From: Bordetella genomosp. 11 | GTDB taxonomy: Bacteria; Pseudomonadota; Gammaproteobacteria; Burkholderiales; Burkholderiaceae_B | DNA length: 64,000 nucleotides | Reading direction: 5' to 3' | Assembly (NCBI RefSeq): GCF_002261215.1 | Contig: NZ_NEVS01000004.1 | Coordinates: 2,232,001 to 2,296,000 of the forward strand | Notes under the pieces: model-generated | Seen by the model: the letters and a program-made list of their open reading frames with translations, nothing else | Database searches by the model: none | Told to the model about the DNA's origin: nothing | Shown here: positions 34,573-45,693 of the stretch, piece after piece | How positions within the stretch are numbered: position 1 is the first letter of the stretch | Layout of the letters: each line of letters starts with the position of its first letter | Position numbers and translations under genes: made by a program

Positions 34573-36681
34573 CTACTTGCCGCCCTTGGCCGCCATGACT
34601 TCTTCGGCGATCTGGCGCGGTACTTCGGCGTAGTGCTTGAACTCCATGGTGTACGTCGCCCGGCCCTGGGTCAGCGAACGCAGCGTGGTGGAGTAGCCGA
34701 ACATCTCGGACAGGGGCACCTCGGCGCGCACCAGCTTGCCGCCGCCGCCCGCGATGTCGTCCATGCCCTGCACCATGCCGCGCCGCGACGACAGGTCGCC
34801 CATGACATTGCCCATGAAGTCCTCGGGGGTTTCCACCTCCACGTGCATCATGGGCTCCAGCAGCACCGGCTTGGCGCGCCGCATGGCTTCCTTGAAGGCC
34901 ATGGAGCCCGCCATGCGGAAGGCGTTTTCGTTGGAGTCCACGTCATGGTACGAACCGAAGGTCAGCGTGACTTTCACGTCGACGACCGGATAACCGGCCA
35001 GGATGCCTGACCGCAGGGTGTCCTGAATACCCTTGTCGACAGCAGGGATGTATTCGCGCGGAATGACGCCGCCCTTGATGGCGTCGACGAATTCATAGCC
35101 CTTGCCCGGCTCGTTCGGCGCCAGCGTGATGACGGCATGGCCGTACTGGCCGCGCCCCCCGGATTGCTTGACGAACTTGCCTTCGACGTCCGTGGCGGTG
35201 GCGCGCACCGTTTCGCGGTACGCGACCTGCGGCTTGCCTACCGTGGCTTCCACGCCGAATTCGCGCTTCATCCGGTCGATCAGGATCTCCAGGTGCAGTT
35301 CGCCCATGCCGGAGATGATCGTCTGGCCGGATTCCTCGTCGGTATGGACGCGGAACGACGGGTCTTCCTGCGCCAGCCGGTTCAGTGCCACGCCCATTTT
35401 CTCCTGGTCGGCCTGGGTCTTGGGCTCCACGGCCTGCGAAATCACCGGCTCGGGGAAGATCATTTTTTCCAAGACGATGGCCTGCCCCGGGTCGCACAGC
35501 GTGTCGCCGGTGGTGACGTCTTTCAGGCCGACCGCGGCGGCGATATCGCCGGCACGGACTTCCTTGATTTCCTTGCGCTCGTTGGCGTGCATCTGCAGCA
35601 GCCGGCCCAGGCGCTCCTTTTTGCCCTTGCTGGAAACCAGCACGGTATCGCCGGAATTGACCACGCCCGAATACACCCGGAAGAACACCAGCTGGCCGAC
35701 GAAGGGATCGGTCATGATCTTGAAGGCCAGCGCCGAGAATTTCTCGTCGTCGGCGGGATGGCGCTCGATTTCCTTGTCGCTTTCGTCGTGGCCCTTGATG
35801 GCGGGCACGTCCACCGGCGACGGCAGGTAGTCGATGACGGCATCCAGCATGGCCTGCACGCCCTTGTTCTTGAAGGCGCTGCCACACAGCATCGGCACGA
35901 TTTCGTTGGCGATGGTGCGCGAGCGCAAGCCCTGCTTGATCTCCGCTTCGGTCAGGGTTTCGCCACCCAGGTATTTATCGAGCAGGGTTTCGTTGGCCTC
36001 GGCGGCCGCCTCGACCATCTTGTCGTGCCATTCCTGCGCCTGTTCGCGCAGTTCGGCCGGGATCTCGGCGTACTGGAATTTGACACCCTGGCTTTCGTCG
36101 TCCCAGATGATGGCCTGCATCTTCACCAGGTCGATGACGCCCTGGAAGTGGTCTTCCGCGCCAACCGGAATCTGGATGGGCACGGCCACGCCCTTCAGGC
36201 GTTCGCCGATCTGGCGCTGCACGCGGAAGAAATCCGCGCCGATGCGGTCCATCTTGTTGACGAACGCGATGCGGGGCACCTTGTATTTGTTGGCCTGGCG
36301 CCAGACGGTCTCGGACTGCGGCTGCACGCCGCCCACGGAGTCGTACACCATGCAGGCGCCGTCCAGCACGCGCATGGAACGCTCGACCTCGATGGTGAAG
36401 TCCACGTGGCCCGGGGTGTCGATAATGTTGATGCGGTGCTCGGGGTAGTTGCCCGCCATGCCGCGCCAGAAGGCCGTGGTAGCGGCCGACGTAATCGTGA
36501 TGCCGCGTTCCTGCTCCTGCTCCATCCAGTCCATGGTGGCGGCGCCATCGTGCACCTCGCCGATTTTGTGATTCACCCCGGTATAGAAAAGAATGCGCTC
36601 GGTGGTCGTCGTTTTCCCAGCGTCGATATGCGCGCTGATACCGATGTTGCGGTAATTCTCGATAGGGGTCTTGCGAGGCAC
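34573..36681 (-). CDS. fusA: Translation elongation factor G
   Basis: 702 residues, full length for EF-G, the GTPase that drives ribosomal translocation and recycling. G1 [11 protein letters not shown]3 DTPGHVDFT and G4 NKMD motifs are intact, as are domain IV/V signatures ([13 protein letters not shown]-like [14 protein letters not shown]). Start is GTG 36681 with GGAGA six bases upstream; the longer ATG frame is unsupported. It is not next to rpsL, rpsG or tuf, so this is either a second EF-G copy or an isolated gene. 233 bp separate it from guaB. Confidence 0.93.
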   Translation of the reverse strand: MPRKTPIENYRNIGISAHIDAGKTTTTERILFYTGVNHKIGEVHDGAATMDWMEQEQERGITITSAATTAFWRGMAGNYPEHRINIIDTPGHVDFTIEVERSMRVLDGACMVYDSVGGVQPQSETVWRQANKYKVPRIAFVNKMDRIGADFFRVQRQIGERLKGVAVPIQIPVGAEDHFQGVIDLVKMQAIIWDDESQGVKFQYAEIPAELREQAQEWHDKMVEAAAEANETLLDKYLGGETLTEAEIKQGLRSRTIANEIVPMLCGSAFKNKGVQAMLDAVIDYLPSPVDVPAIKGHDESDKEIERHPADDEKFSALAFKIMTDPFVGQLVFFRVYSGVVNSGDTVLVSSKGKKERLGRLLQMHANERKEIKEVRAGDIAAAVGLKDVTTGDTLCDPGQAIVLEKMIFPEPVISQAVEPKTQADQEKMGVALNRLAQEDPSFRVHTDEESGQTIISGMGELHLEILIDRMKREFGVEATVGKPQVAYRETVRATATDVEGKFVKQSGGRGQYGHAVITLAPNEPGKGYEFVDAIKGGVIPREYIPAVDKGIQDTLRSGILAGYPVVDVKVTLTFGSYHDVDSNENAFRMAGSMAFKEAMRRAKPVLLEPMMHVEVETPEDFMGNVMGDLSSRRGMVQGMDDIAGGGGKLVRAEVPLSEMFGYSTTLRSLTQGRATYTMEFKHYAEVPRQIAEEVMAAKGGK

Positions 36682-37006
36682 GATTTTCTCCAAGGATGGT
36701 GCCGTCCGGCGATACGCGCCGCACGGGCTTCCGCGACAGCGCGACAACGCGACGCGCGGGGAACTCCGACCAGTATCTTCGCCTTGCACTAAGGAAAGCG
36801 CAAGGACGGAGAGGCCCAGTAAATTGGGGCTACGGCGCTCGTTTTCAAGATTGCGTCCCTGTTTTCATGCATGGATCGGAGCCGGGCCGGCCGACCCGCG
36901 CGGCCCGGCCGGCCATGGGCGCGGGCGCCGCCGGATTATCCATGGCGCGCATGCAAGTAGAATGACGCCGTCCCGGCCCACGACACCGGGCCCGTTTTTC
37001 CCAGCC
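36682..37006. other. Divergent control region fusA / methyltransferase
   Basis: 325 bp without a gene between the divergent starts. Visible: a CCTTGC...GCAAGG imperfect hairpin near 36782-36805, and a GC-rich stem GCCGGGCCG...CGGCCCGGC near 36892-36920, followed by further GGCC-rich sequence. I could not assign promoters with confidence. Confidence 0.35.
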
Positions 37007-37840
37007 ATGTCCAATACCCACGATATACGTCCCGGCCAGTCCATCGAACTGCTGAAGGAGCTGCACATCCTGACGCGCGACGGCAAGATGAACCAGGACA
37101 GCCGCCGCAAGCTCAAGCAGGTCTATCACCTGTTCCAGTTCATCGAGCCCCTGCTCAAGAGCCTGAAGGAAGACGGCCGCGATATCTCGCTGGTCGACCA
37201 CGGCGCGGGCAAGTCATACCTGGGCTTCATCCTGTACGACCTGTTCTTCAAGGACCTGGGCGACCGTTCCCATATCTATGGCATCGAAACGCGCGAACAG
37301 CTGGTGCTGCATACGCGCGAACTGGCGCAGCGGCTGGGCTTTGCGCGGGGTATGTCTTTCCTGAACCTGTCGGTGGCGCAGGCCACCGAATCCGTGGAAT
37401 TGCCGCCGACGGTCGACATCGTGACCGCCCTGCATGCCTGCGATACGGCGACGGACGACGCGATCCGCTTCGCGCTGCGCAAGCAGGCGCGCTACATCGT
37501 CGTGGTGCCTTGCTGCCAGGCGGAAGTCGCGGCGGCGCTCCGGCGCAACAAGCAGCAGGCGATGGGCGACCCCTTATCGGAAATCTGGCGCCACCCCTTG
37601 CACACCCGTGAGTTCGGCAGCCAGGTCACCAACGTCCTGCGTTGCCTGCAGCTGGAAGCGCACGGATATCAGGTCAGCGTGACGGAATTGGTCGGCTGGG
37701 AGCACTCGATGAAGAATGAGCTGATCATCGCGCAATACAAGAACGCACCGCAACGGCGCGCGGCCGAACGGCTAAACGCCATGCTCGATCGCATCGGGCT
37801 GCAGGAACTGAAGACGCGCTTCTTTGCCCCAGAGGCTTAA
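37007..37840 (+). CDS. Class I SAM-dependent methyltransferase (METTL25-like, Methyltransf_32)
   Basis: 277 residues. SAM-binding motif I reads SLVDHGAGKSYLGFIL; DIVTALHACDTATDDAI and VVVPCCQAEV are the HAC and PCC motifs of the Methyltransf_32 family. The helical N-terminus (LLKELHILTRDGKMNQDSRRKLKQVYHLFQF) may bind the substrate. Eukaryotic METTL25 relatives methylate RNA or proteins; the bacterial substrate is unknown. ATG 37007 was chosen for its match to the family start; a longer frame crosses the fusA promoter. It ends 48 bp from the convergent DUF1415 gene. Confidence 0.85.
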   Translation: MSNTHDIRPGQSIELLKELHILTRDGKMNQDSRRKLKQVYHLFQFIEPLLKSLKEDGRDISLVDHGAGKSYLGFILYDLFFKDLGDRSHIYGIETREQLVLHTRELAQRLGFARGMSFLNLSVAQATESVELPPTVDIVTALHACDTATDDAIRFALRKQARYIVVVPCCQAEVAAALRRNKQQAMGDPLSEIWRHPLHTREFGSQVTNVLRCLQLEAHGYQVSVTELVGWEHSMKNELIIAQYKNAPQRRAAERLNAMLDRIGLQELKTRFFAPEA

Positions 37841-37887
37841 CGCGTACCGGGGCGCCGCCGTCCAGCCGCCCTGTCCGCAGGCCCGCG

Positions 37888-38445
37888 CTATTCCCCGCGT
37901 AACACCTTGCGCCAGCCCTCCCATCCCAGGCGGCGCAGGGTTTCCTGATTGCGCCGATAGATATTATCGGGATCGGGATACGCGTCCACCGCCCTGGCCA
38001 CGCTGGCCTCGCGCAGCAGGTGCAGGATGGGATAGGGCGCGCGGTTGGTGCAGTTTTCGATGTCGCCAGGTTCGGCATCGGCGAACTGGTAGTCGGGATG
38101 GAAGCTGGCGATCTGCAGGACGCCGCGCAGGCGCAGGCGCTTGAGCAGCCGGTCGCCCCTACCAAGGAAGTCGTTATAGTCGCCGAAATCCCGCAAGGCA
38201 TGCGGCAGGATGATCAGCGTCGTATCGATGGCGTCCGGATCGCTGTCGGCCAGGAATTGCAGCTCACGTTCGAGCTCGGCCGCAACGCCCTCTTCGTCCG
38301 TCGCCGCGCTGGCCACATACCGGATCTGGCCCTTCACGTGCACGGCCTTGGCGAAAGGACACAGGTTCAAGCCGATGACCGCGCGGGTCAGCCACGCTTG
38401 GGTGGCCGCGATGGCGTCATGCGCCTGGGGTTCCGTATCGGTCAT
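37888..38445 (-). CDS. DUF1415 protein
   Basis: 185 residues. Typical DUF1415 start: AIAATQAWLTRAVIGLNLCPFAKAVHVKGQIRY; also LQIASFHPDYQFAD and NCTNRAPYPILHLLREAS. The family is widespread in Beta- and Gammaproteobacteria and cytoplasmic; no function is established. It follows the M20 peptidase on the same strand, 91 bp apart. Confidence 0.9.
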   Translation of the reverse strand: MTDTEPQAHDAIAATQAWLTRAVIGLNLCPFAKAVHVKGQIRYVASAATDEEGVAAELERELQFLADSDPDAIDTTLIILPHALRDFGDYNDFLGRGDRLLKRLRLRGVLQIASFHPDYQFADAEPGDIENCTNRAPYPILHLLREASVARAVDAYPDPDNIYRRNQETLRRLGWEGWRKVLRGE

Positions 38446-38536
38446 GCCTGGCTACTGCCGCAGAGAGATTGGCGGATGGCGATGGAGGTGCGGAAACGGG
38501 CGCGACGTCGACAGGACCGCGCGCCCTTCTGCCTGC

Positions 38537-40009
38537 TCAGGCGGCCGGCATCGCCGCGATGGTCTGCGCCACTGCCGCGGTCAGCTTCTTGCCATAAGGC
38601 ACGTGCAGGAATTCGTTGGGGCCGTGCGCGTTCGATTTCGGGCCCAGTACCCCGCAGACCATGAATTGCGCGCGGGGAAAGCCCTGCTGCAAGGTATTCA
38701 TCAGCGGAATGGTCCCGCCCTGGCCGATATAGCCGCAGGGCGCGCCGTAGTATTGCCGGGAAGCGGCGTCCAGCGCGGCGGTCAGCCATGGCTGCGACGC
38801 GGGCGCGTTCCAGCCGGTGGCCTGCCCTTCGTTGGGCTTGAAAATCACCTTCGCGTTGTACGGGGCGTCATGCTCCAGCAGCGATTTCAGTTCCTGCGCG
38901 GCGGCGACCGCGTCGACCAGGGGCGGCAGGCGCAAGGACAGCTTGAAAGCGGTACGAGGCCGCAGGACATTGCCGGCACTGGACAGGGGCGGCAGGCCAT
39001 CCGCACCCGTGACCGACAGCGTGGGCCGCCAGGTGCGGCTCAATAGGGCTTCTTCCGGATCGGTGGTCATCGGCAGCACGAAGCCGCCGTCGGCCCCGCA
39101 GCTCCAGGGGAACCGGCGCCAGACTTCGTCTCCCAGGATCTTGGCGGTCGCGTGCACCTGTTCGATGCGTTCGGCGGGAATTTCACAATGGAAGCTCTGC
39201 GGCAGCAGCCGCCCCGTCGCGCTGTCCTCCAGTCGATCCAGCAAGTGGCGCAGGATACGGAAGCTGGAAGGCACGACACCGCTGGAATCGCCCGAGTGCA
39301 CACCTTCGTCCAGAACCTGGACCTCAAGCGTACCGGACACCATGCCGCGCAGGGACGTGGTCATCCATAGCTGGTCGTAATTGCCGGCGCCGGAATCCAG
39401 GCACACCACCAGCGCCACGTTGCCCAGGCGCGGACGAAGCGCGTCGACATAAGGCAGCAGATCGTAGCTGCCCGACTCTTCACAGGTTTCGACGATGCCG
39501 ACGCAGCGCGGGCGCGGTACGCCCTGCTTGTCCAGCGCCAGGATGGCGGTCAGCGATGCATAGATCGCATAGCCGTCGTCGGCGCCGCCGCGGCCATAGA
39601 GCTTGCCGTCCTCGTATTTGGGCGTCCAGGGGCCCAGTCCGGCCCGCCAGCCGGAGAACTCCGGCTGCTTGTCCAGGTGGCCATACAGCAACACCGTATC
39701 GCCGTTGTCGGTGCGCGTCGCCGGCGCGTCGAAAAAGATCACCGGCGTACGCCCGGGCAGGCGCACGACTTCCAGAGTCAACCCGCGAACCTTCTGCGTC
39801 TCGACCCATTGCGCCGCGTCACGCACCACGCGCTCGATATAAGCGTTCGCCTCCCAATCGGCATCGAAGGCCGGACTCTTGGCCGGAATGGCGATGTAGT
39901 CCGTCAAGGCGGGCACGATGTCGCCGTCCCATTTCTGGTCGACGTAGGCTTGCAAGGCCCCGGGATCGAGGGGACCGGAATGCGCGGAATCGGGAACGCG
40001 GGCGTTCAT
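38537..40009 (-). CDS. M20 family metallopeptidase
   Basis: 490 residues, large M20 dipeptidase-like enzyme. Metal ligands are visible: YGHLDK (His, Asp), YGRGGADDGYA (bridging Asp), ETCEESGS (catalytic and metal Glu pair) and the late His in SNAHGPNEFLHVPYGK. It hydrolyses peptides or N-acyl amino acids. Its start lies only 14 bp after the purL stop, so it is likely co-transcribed with purL; a functional link to purine synthesis is not obvious. Confidence 0.92.
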   Translation of the reverse strand: MNARVPDSAHSGPLDPGALQAYVDQKWDGDIVPALTDYIAIPAKSPAFDADWEANAYIERVVRDAAQWVETQKVRGLTLEVVRLPGRTPVIFFDAPATRTDNGDTVLLYGHLDKQPEFSGWRAGLGPWTPKYEDGKLYGRGGADDGYAIYASLTAILALDKQGVPRPRCVGIVETCEESGSYDLLPYVDALRPRLGNVALVVCLDSGAGNYDQLWMTTSLRGMVSGTLEVQVLDEGVHSGDSSGVVPSSFRILRHLLDRLEDSATGRLLPQSFHCEIPAERIEQVHATAKILGDEVWRRFPWSCGADGGFVLPMTTDPEEALLSRTWRPTLSVTGADGLPPLSSAGNVLRPRTAFKLSLRLPPLVDAVAAAQELKSLLEHDAPYNAKVIFKPNEGQATGWNAPASQPWLTAALDAASRQYYGAPCGYIGQGGTIPLMNTLQQGFPRAQFMVCGVLGPKSNAHGPNEFLHVPYGKKLTAAVAQTIAAMPAA

Positions 40010-40023
40010 GGGAGCTCCTTGGC

Positions 40024-43000
40024 TTATTTCATCCAGACACGGGCATTGCGGAACGCGCGCATCCAGGGACTGAAGGCGCCGCCGCTATCGCGCGCGCCCC
40101 ATTTTTCCGGCGCCCAGGACATCATCACGTTGCGCGTGACGCGTTCGGGGTGCGGCATGATGGCGGTGAAGCGTCCGTCCGCGGTCGTCACCGACGTGAT
40201 GCCGCCCGGACTGCCATTGGGATTGTAGGGATAGGCTTCGGTATGGCCGCCACGGTTGTCGATGTACCGCGCGGCGGCGATGACCCCGGCCGGGTCTCCC
40301 TGGCGCGCGAAGTTCGCATAACCTTCGCCATGCGCCACCGCCACCGGCACGCGGGTACCGGCCATGCCGGCGAAGAAGATCGACGGCGACTCGGCGATCT
40401 CGACCATGGCGAGGCGCGCCTCGTACTTTTCGGACAGGTTGCGCGTGAAGCGCGGCCACGCCTGCGCACCGGGAATCATGCTGGCCAGCGCGGCAAACAT
40501 CTGGGCGCCATTGCATACGCCCAGGCCGAAGGTATCCTGCCGGCCGAAGAACGCAGAGAATTGGTCCGCCAGCTGGCTGTTGAAGCGTATGGTGCGGGCC
40601 CAGCCTTCGCCGGCGCCCAGCACGTCGCCGTAGCTGAAACCACCCACCGCGACCATCCCGTTCACGCCGCGCAGGTCCACACGGCCGGTCAGCAGGTCCG
40701 TCATATGGACATCGACCGCGTCGAACCCGGCGGTATCGAAGGCCCACGCCATCTCGACCTGGCTATTGCAACCCTGTTCGCGCAGGATGGCCACGCACGG
40801 ACGCCGGCCCGTGGAGATATATGGGGCGGCGACATCTTCCTGCGGATCGAACGCGACCAAGGGTGAAAAGCCCGGATCTTCCTTGTCCTGCCAGACGTCG
40901 AATTCCGCCTGCGCGCAGGCGGGATTGTCGCGACGGGACATGATGCGATAGCTGGTTTCGCTCCAGGCACGACCGAGTTCGGCGCGCGGCTGAGCCCAGA
41001 TCTTGCGGCCATCGCGGAAGAACTCGACTTCGTCGCTGTCGTTCAAGCCACCGATGACGTGAGCGAATTTGGACAGCCCCGCCCCGCGCAGCACCTGCAT
41101 CACCGCATCGCGCTGCGCCGCCGGAACCTGGATCACCGCGCCCGCCTCTTCCGAAAACAAGGCTTTCAGGGTAAGTTCCTCGCGCTGTACCGCGACCTGT
41201 TCGGGCCGGATCTTGTAATCGCCCCAATCGGCCGAATTGGCGTCGAAGGTCAGCATGTCCAGGTTGACCGATACGCCGGTGTGGCCGGCGAATGCCATTT
41301 CGCACAGCGTCGCGAACAGGCCGCCATCGGAGCGGTCATGGTACGCCAGCAAAGTGCCGGCCTCGGCCAGCGTGCGAATGGTGATGAAAAAGGCCCGCAG
41401 GTCCTGCGGGACGTCGATGTCCGGGGTTTCGGTTCCGACCTGGTTATAGACCTGCGTCAGGATGGAGCCGCCCATGCGATGCAGGCCGCGCCCCAGGTCG
41501 ATGAGGATCAACACCGTGTCGCCCGCGTCGGTGCGCAGGCGCGGCGTCAGGCTTTCCCGCGCGTCGGCCACCGGGGCGAACGCGGTGACGATCAGCGAGA
41601 CCGGCGAGACGACCTGGCGCTGCTCGCCATCCTGCGACCAGGAGGTCCTCATGGACAGGGAATCCTTGCCAACCGGGATCGACAACCCGACCGTCTGGCA
41701 CAGCTCGCTGACCGCCGACACCGTGTCGTACAAGGCGGCATCCTGCCCCGGCACGCCGCAGGCGGCCATCCAGTTGGCGGACAGCTTGATATGTTCCACC
41801 TGGCGCACATCCGCCGCCGCCAGGTTGGTCAAGGCTTCGGCCACGGCCATGCGGCCGGAGGCAGGGGCATTGATCATGGCGATGGGGGTCCGTTCGCCCA
41901 TCGCCATGGCCTCGCCGCGGAAGCCCTCGTAATCGGAGAGGGTGACCGCGCAGTCGGCCACCGGTACCTGCCACGGGCCGACCATCTGGTCGCGCGCGGA
42001 CAAGCCGCCCACATTGCGGTCGCCAATGGTGATCAGGAAGGTTTTATTGGCCACCGTGGGATGGCGCAGCACGCGATAGGCCGCTTCGGTCAGGTCGATA
42101 CCGGCAAGATCGATGGGCTCGCCAACGCCGGGCAGGCGCTGGACATCGCGGGTCATGCGCGGCGGCTTGCCCAGGATGACATCGATCGGCACGTCCACCG
42201 GCCGCACCGGGCCGGCCGCCTCGCCTTGCGGATCCACGCCAGGCAAGCCTTCGCCCTGCACCACCCGCAGTTGCCGTTCTTCGGTGGCCACCCCGACGAC
42301 GGCGTAGGGGCAGCGTTCGCGCCGCGCGATGTCGTCGAAACGGGCCAGGTCCTCCGGCATGACCGCCAGGACATAGCGCTCCTGGGATTCGTTGCTCCAG
42401 ATCTCGGCAGGCGACATTCCGGATTCTTCCACCGGAACACGCTTCAGATCGAAGACGGCGCCACGGCCGGCGTCGTTCACCAGTTCCGGGAAGGCATTGG
42501 ACAAGCCGCCCGCGCCGACGTCATGGATGGCCAGGATGGGGTTGCGGTCGCCCTGCTGCCAGCAGCGGTCGATGACTTCCTGCGCACGGCGCTCGATTTC
42601 CGGATTGCCGCGCTGGACGGAATCGAAATCCAGATCGGCGCTATTGCTGCCCACCCCCATGCTGGAAGCGGCGCCGCCGCCCATGCCGATGCGCAGGCCC
42701 GGACCGCCCAGCTGGATCAGCAAGGCGCCACCGGGAATTCTTTCCTTGTGCGTCAGGCCCGCATCGATGCTGCCCAGGCCGCCGGCGATCATAATGGGCT
42801 TGTGATACCCCCAGCGCGTGCCGCCGGCGCTTTGTTCGAAGGTACGGAAATAGCCCAGCAGGTTGGGCCGCCCGAATTCGTTGTTGAACGCGGCGCCGCC
42901 AAGCGGGCCGTCGATCATGATGGAGAGCGGGGACGCGATGCGGTCCGGCAAGCCATGATGGTCGGCCTCCCAGGGCTGCGGCGCGTCATCGAAACGCAGA

Positions 43001-44061
43001 TGGGAAACGGTAAAGCCCGTCAGTCCGGCCTTGGGCTTGGAGCCGCGGCCCGTCGCGCCCTCGTCGCGGATTTCGCCCCCCGCGCCCGTCGATGCGCCCG
43101 GAAATGGGGCGATGGCGGTGGGATGGTTGTGGGTCTCGACCTTCATCAAGGTGTGGACGAGGGCTTCGCGGCGCTTGTATGTCAACGCATCGTCCGCCGT
43201 ACCGGCGACGCCCGCATGGAAGCGCTGCGCCGTCCCCCCTTCCATGATGGCGGCGTTATCGGAATACGCCACCACGGTGCCGCCCGGCTGGGCGGCATGC
43301 GTGGCGCGGATCATGCCGAACAAGGTCTTGTCCTGCGGCTGACCGTCGATGACCCACTGGGCGTTGAAGATCTTGTGCCGGCAATGTTCGCTGTTGGCCT
43401 GTGCGAACATCATCAGCTCTACATCCGTCGGATCGCGTTCAAGCCGGGCGAAGGCCTCGGCAAGATAGTCGATTTCATCGCCGGAAAGCGCCAGCCCGAG
43501 CGTGGTGTTGGCCTGCTCCAGCGCGGTGCGGCCCTGCGCAAGCACCGGCACGGTGCGCATGGGACGCCCTTCCACCGGCGCGAACAAAGCCTGGCCGTCG
43601 AACTGGGCGTCCACCACGGTTTCGATCATCCGGTCGTGCAGGCAGTCGGCCGCGCGGGCCAGCATGGCGTCGTCGAAGGCCTTCGCCCCCAACAGGCCGC
43701 GTTCCGGCGTCAGCATATAGCGCACGCCCCGCTCAATGCGGCGGACACCGGCGAATCCGCAGTTGTGCGCGATATCGGTGGCCTTGCTGGCCCAGGGCGA
43801 AATCGTCCCCAGGCGGGGGATGACCCGCAGCACCAGGGCCTTGGCCGGCTCGGCCCCATCGTAGGGATCGCCGTAGTCGAGCAGTTCCGCCAGCCTTTGC
43901 TGGTCCGCCGGGGCGAGCGCCGTGTCGCACAGCACGAAATGCTCGTAGCGGGCCGCGATGTCCGCCACCGGCAAGCCGGCCTGTTTCAGTTGGGCGAGCA
44001 GGCGCTCGCGACGAAATGTGGACAGGACAGACGAACCGGGAAGGTACTGAACGATGGACAC
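40024..44061 (-). CDS. purL: Phosphoribosylformylglycinamidine synthase
   Basis: 1345 residues, the single-chain proteobacterial PurL that turns FGAR, glutamine and ATP into FGAM in purine synthesis. N-terminal PurS-like and linker regions, two AIRS-type ATP-binding halves ([14 protein letters not shown] near position 225, then [17 protein letters not shown]), and a C-terminal amidotransferase with nucleophile Cys in [13 protein letters not shown] and His in MPHPERV. The start follows greB by 89 bp. Joining guaA, guaB and purL in 13 kb makes this a purine-rich neighbourhood. Confidence 0.97.
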   Translation of the reverse strand: MSIVQYLPGSSVLSTFRRERLLAQLKQAGLPVADIAARYEHFVLCDTALAPADQQRLAELLDYGDPYDGAEPAKALVLRVIPRLGTISPWASKATDIAHNCGFAGVRRIERGVRYMLTPERGLLGAKAFDDAMLARAADCLHDRMIETVVDAQFDGQALFAPVEGRPMRTVPVLAQGRTALEQANTTLGLALSGDEIDYLAEAFARLERDPTDVELMMFAQANSEHCRHKIFNAQWVIDGQPQDKTLFGMIRATHAAQPGGTVVAYSDNAAIMEGGTAQRFHAGVAGTADDALTYKRREALVHTLMKVETHNHPTAIAPFPGASTGAGGEIRDEGATGRGSKPKAGLTGFTVSHLRFDDAPQPWEADHHGLPDRIASPLSIMIDGPLGGAAFNNEFGRPNLLGYFRTFEQSAGGTRWGYHKPIMIAGGLGSIDAGLTHKERIPGGALLIQLGGPGLRIGMGGGAASSMGVGSNSADLDFDSVQRGNPEIERRAQEVIDRCWQQGDRNPILAIHDVGAGGLSNAFPELVNDAGRGAVFDLKRVPVEESGMSPAEIWSNESQERYVLAVMPEDLARFDDIARRERCPYAVVGVATEERQLRVVQGEGLPGVDPQGEAAGPVRPVDVPIDVILGKPPRMTRDVQRLPGVGEPIDLAGIDLTEAAYRVLRHPTVANKTFLITIGDRNVGGLSARDQMVGPWQVPVADCAVTLSDYEGFRGEAMAMGERTPIAMINAPASGRMAVAEALTNLAAADVRQVEHIKLSANWMAACGVPGQDAALYDTVSAVSELCQTVGLSIPVGKDSLSMRTSWSQDGEQRQVVSPVSLIVTAFAPVADARESLTPRLRTDAGDTVLILIDLGRGLHRMGGSILTQVYNQVGTETPDIDVPQDLRAFFITIRTLAEAGTLLAYHDRSDGGLFATLCEMAFAGHTGVSVNLDMLTFDANSADWGDYKIRPEQVAVQREELTLKALFSEEAGAVIQVPAAQRDAVMQVLRGAGLSKFAHVIGGLNDSDEVEFFRDGRKIWAQPRAELGRAWSETSYRIMSRRDNPACAQAEFDVWQDKEDPGFSPLVAFDPQEDVAAPYISTGRRPCVAILREQGCNSQVEMAWAFDTAGFDAVDVHMTDLLTGRVDLRGVNGMVAVGGFSYGDVLGAGEGWARTIRFNSQLADQFSAFFGRQDTFGLGVCNGAQMFAALASMIPGAQAWPRFTRNLSEKYEARLAMVEIAESPSIFFAGMAGTRVPVAVAHGEGYANFARQGDPAGVIAAARYIDNRGGHTEAYPYNPNGSPGGITSVTTADGRFTAIMPHPERVTRNVMMSWAPEKWGARDSGGAFSPWMRAFRNARVWMK

Positions 44062-44150
44062 GATGGGCGCCGTAGAAGGAGGGGCAAAACCAGGATTTTA
44101 CCCGTTACGGCCACCGCTTTCGCCGGATAGGACGGTTTTGTCTCGCGCCC

Positions 44151-44708
44151 TCAGGCGGCGTCCGGATATCGCACTTCCAGGATCTCCAGCGACTCCACGC
44201 CCCCAGGTGTGCGCAGCGTCACGGTATCGCCCTCGCGGGCCTTCAGCAAGGCCCTGGCCACCGGCGAAATCCAGCTGATCTTGCCGGCCAGCGGCTCGGC
44301 CTCGTCCACGCCGACGATGGTGACCTCGTGCTCGTCGCCCGCCTTGTCCATATAAAGGACCGTGGCGCCGAAGAACACCTGGTCGCGGTTGGGCTGCACG
44401 GCCGGGTCGACCACCTCGGCAATGTCCAGGCGCCGCGTCAGGAAACGCATGCGGCGGTCGATTTCACGCAGGCGCTTTTTGCCATACAGGTAATCGCCGT
44501 TTTCCGAACGATCGCCGTTCGAGGCCGCCCACGACACCACCTGCACGACCGACGGGCGCTCCACGTTCATCAAATGCACCAGCTCGTCGCGCAGGCGGGC
44601 ATAACCCTGCGGCGTGATGTAGTTTCGCGTGCCGGGCGGCAGGGCCTGGGCATGCGGGATGTCGTCGTCTTCGTCCTGTTCGGACTCTTTCACAAAGGCT
44701 TTATTCAT
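44151..44708 (-). CDS. greB: Transcription elongation factor GreB
   Basis: 185 residues. N-terminal antiparallel coiled coil (ITPQGYARLRDELVHLMNVERP, then EIDRRMRFLTRRLDIAEVVDP), with the acidic NGDRSENGDYLYGKKR region at its tip, and the C-terminal FKBP-like domain VFFGATVLYMD. It binds the RNA polymerase secondary channel and stimulates cleavage of backtracked RNA. The family's basic patch and the longer GreB-type tail distinguish it from GreA. Preceded on the same strand by the PHP gene. Confidence 0.93.
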   Translation of the reverse strand: MNKAFVKESEQDEDDDIPHAQALPPGTRNYITPQGYARLRDELVHLMNVERPSVVQVVSWAASNGDRSENGDYLYGKKRLREIDRRMRFLTRRLDIAEVVDPAVQPNRDQVFFGATVLYMDKAGDEHEVTIVGVDEAEPLAGKISWISPVARALLKAREGDTVTLRTPGGVESLEILEVRYPDAA

Positions 44709-44804
44709 GGCGGACTCGGATGCCTGGTCGCAAAACGGTATGCGCGGTGTACCGATATGGCGTACGGCGATTGCGATGGAGCGCCTGGCTGGGACGCCGG
44801 TGTA

Positions 44805-45653
44805 TCAAACCCAGTCGTGCCAGACTGGCTTCAGGTCGGCCGGCAGGGGCGGCAGGCGCCCCAGGTCGACCCGGCTTTCGTGCGGACTGTGGAAGTCCGA
44901 CCCACGCGACGCCAGCAATGCTCGCTCCCGGGCGACCTCGGCATACCGCCGGCATTCGTCGGCGGTATGGCTGCCGGTGGTGACCTCGATGCCCTCGCCG
45001 CCCAGTGCCTGGAATTCGTCGAAAAACGCGGCAAACTGCAGCGGCGTGTACTTGTAGCGGCCGGGATGGGCGACGACCGCGCGTCCGCCCGCGTCGTGGA
45101 TCCAGCCGATCGCCTCGGAAAGGGTTGCCCACTGGATGGCCACCTGGCCCGGGCAGTCATCGCCCAGGTATTTGTTGAAGACCGTCTGGACATCGGGGCA
45201 AAAGCCGGCTTCCACCAGGTAGCGCGCGAAGTGCGTGCGGCTGATCAGCTCCGGATTGCCGGCGAACGGCAGGGCCCCCTCGAAGGCGCCGGGCATGCCC
45301 ATCGCCGCCAGTTTTTCGCCTATCCTGCGCGCGCGGTCCGCGCGGCCGGCCCGGGTACGGCGCAAGCCTTCGCGCAAGCCTTGATGTTCCGGGTCGAATC
45401 CCAGGCCGACGATATGGACCGTCTGGCTGGCCCAGGTGACGGATATCTCCACGCCGGTAATGAACCGCATGCCGATCTCCCGCGCCGCGGCCGCCGCCTC
45501 GGCCTGGCCGCCGACCTCATCGTGATCGGTCAGCGCCCAGACGTCCACGCCGTTGCCGTGCGCGCGCAGCGCTACATCGCGAGGCGACAGGACGCCGTCC
45601 GAGACGGTGGAATGGCAGTGCAGATCGACGTTGTAAGCAGGAGTGGGATGCAT
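44805..45653 (-). CDS. rnm: PHP-domain phosphoesterase (RNase AM/YciV-like)
   Basis: 282 residues of the PHP fold: DLHCHSTVSDG, TDHDEVGG, VEIS, AHPGRYKY and GSDFHSPH supply metal ligands. The family member YciV/TrpH (RNase AM) is a 5'-3' exonuclease that trims 5' ends of small RNAs and rRNA, and uses adenosine 3',5'-bisphosphate. Assignment of this function rests on family likeness only. Separated by 40 bp from the alpha/beta hydrolase upstream. Confidence 0.87.
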   Translation of the reverse strand: MHPTPAYNVDLHCHSTVSDGVLSPRDVALRAHGNGVDVWALTDHDEVGGQAEAAAAAREIGMRFITGVEISVTWASQTVHIVGLGFDPEHQGLREGLRRTRAGRADRARRIGEKLAAMGMPGAFEGALPFAGNPELISRTHFARYLVEAGFCPDVQTVFNKYLGDDCPGQVAIQWATLSEAIGWIHDAGGRAVVAHPGRYKYTPLQFAAFFDEFQALGGEGIEVTTGSHTADECRRYAEVARERALLASRGSDFHSPHESRVDLGRLPPLPADLKPVWHDWV

Positions 45654-45693
45654 GGGGCTATTGTAGGCGCCCGGCGCGGGCCACTCCAGGGAA

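Noticed and set aside
41059..44130. 1023-codon plus-strand open frame
   Set aside because: It lies fully opposite purL, whose motifs are complete. The antisense product is His/Gly/Arg-rich without domains.
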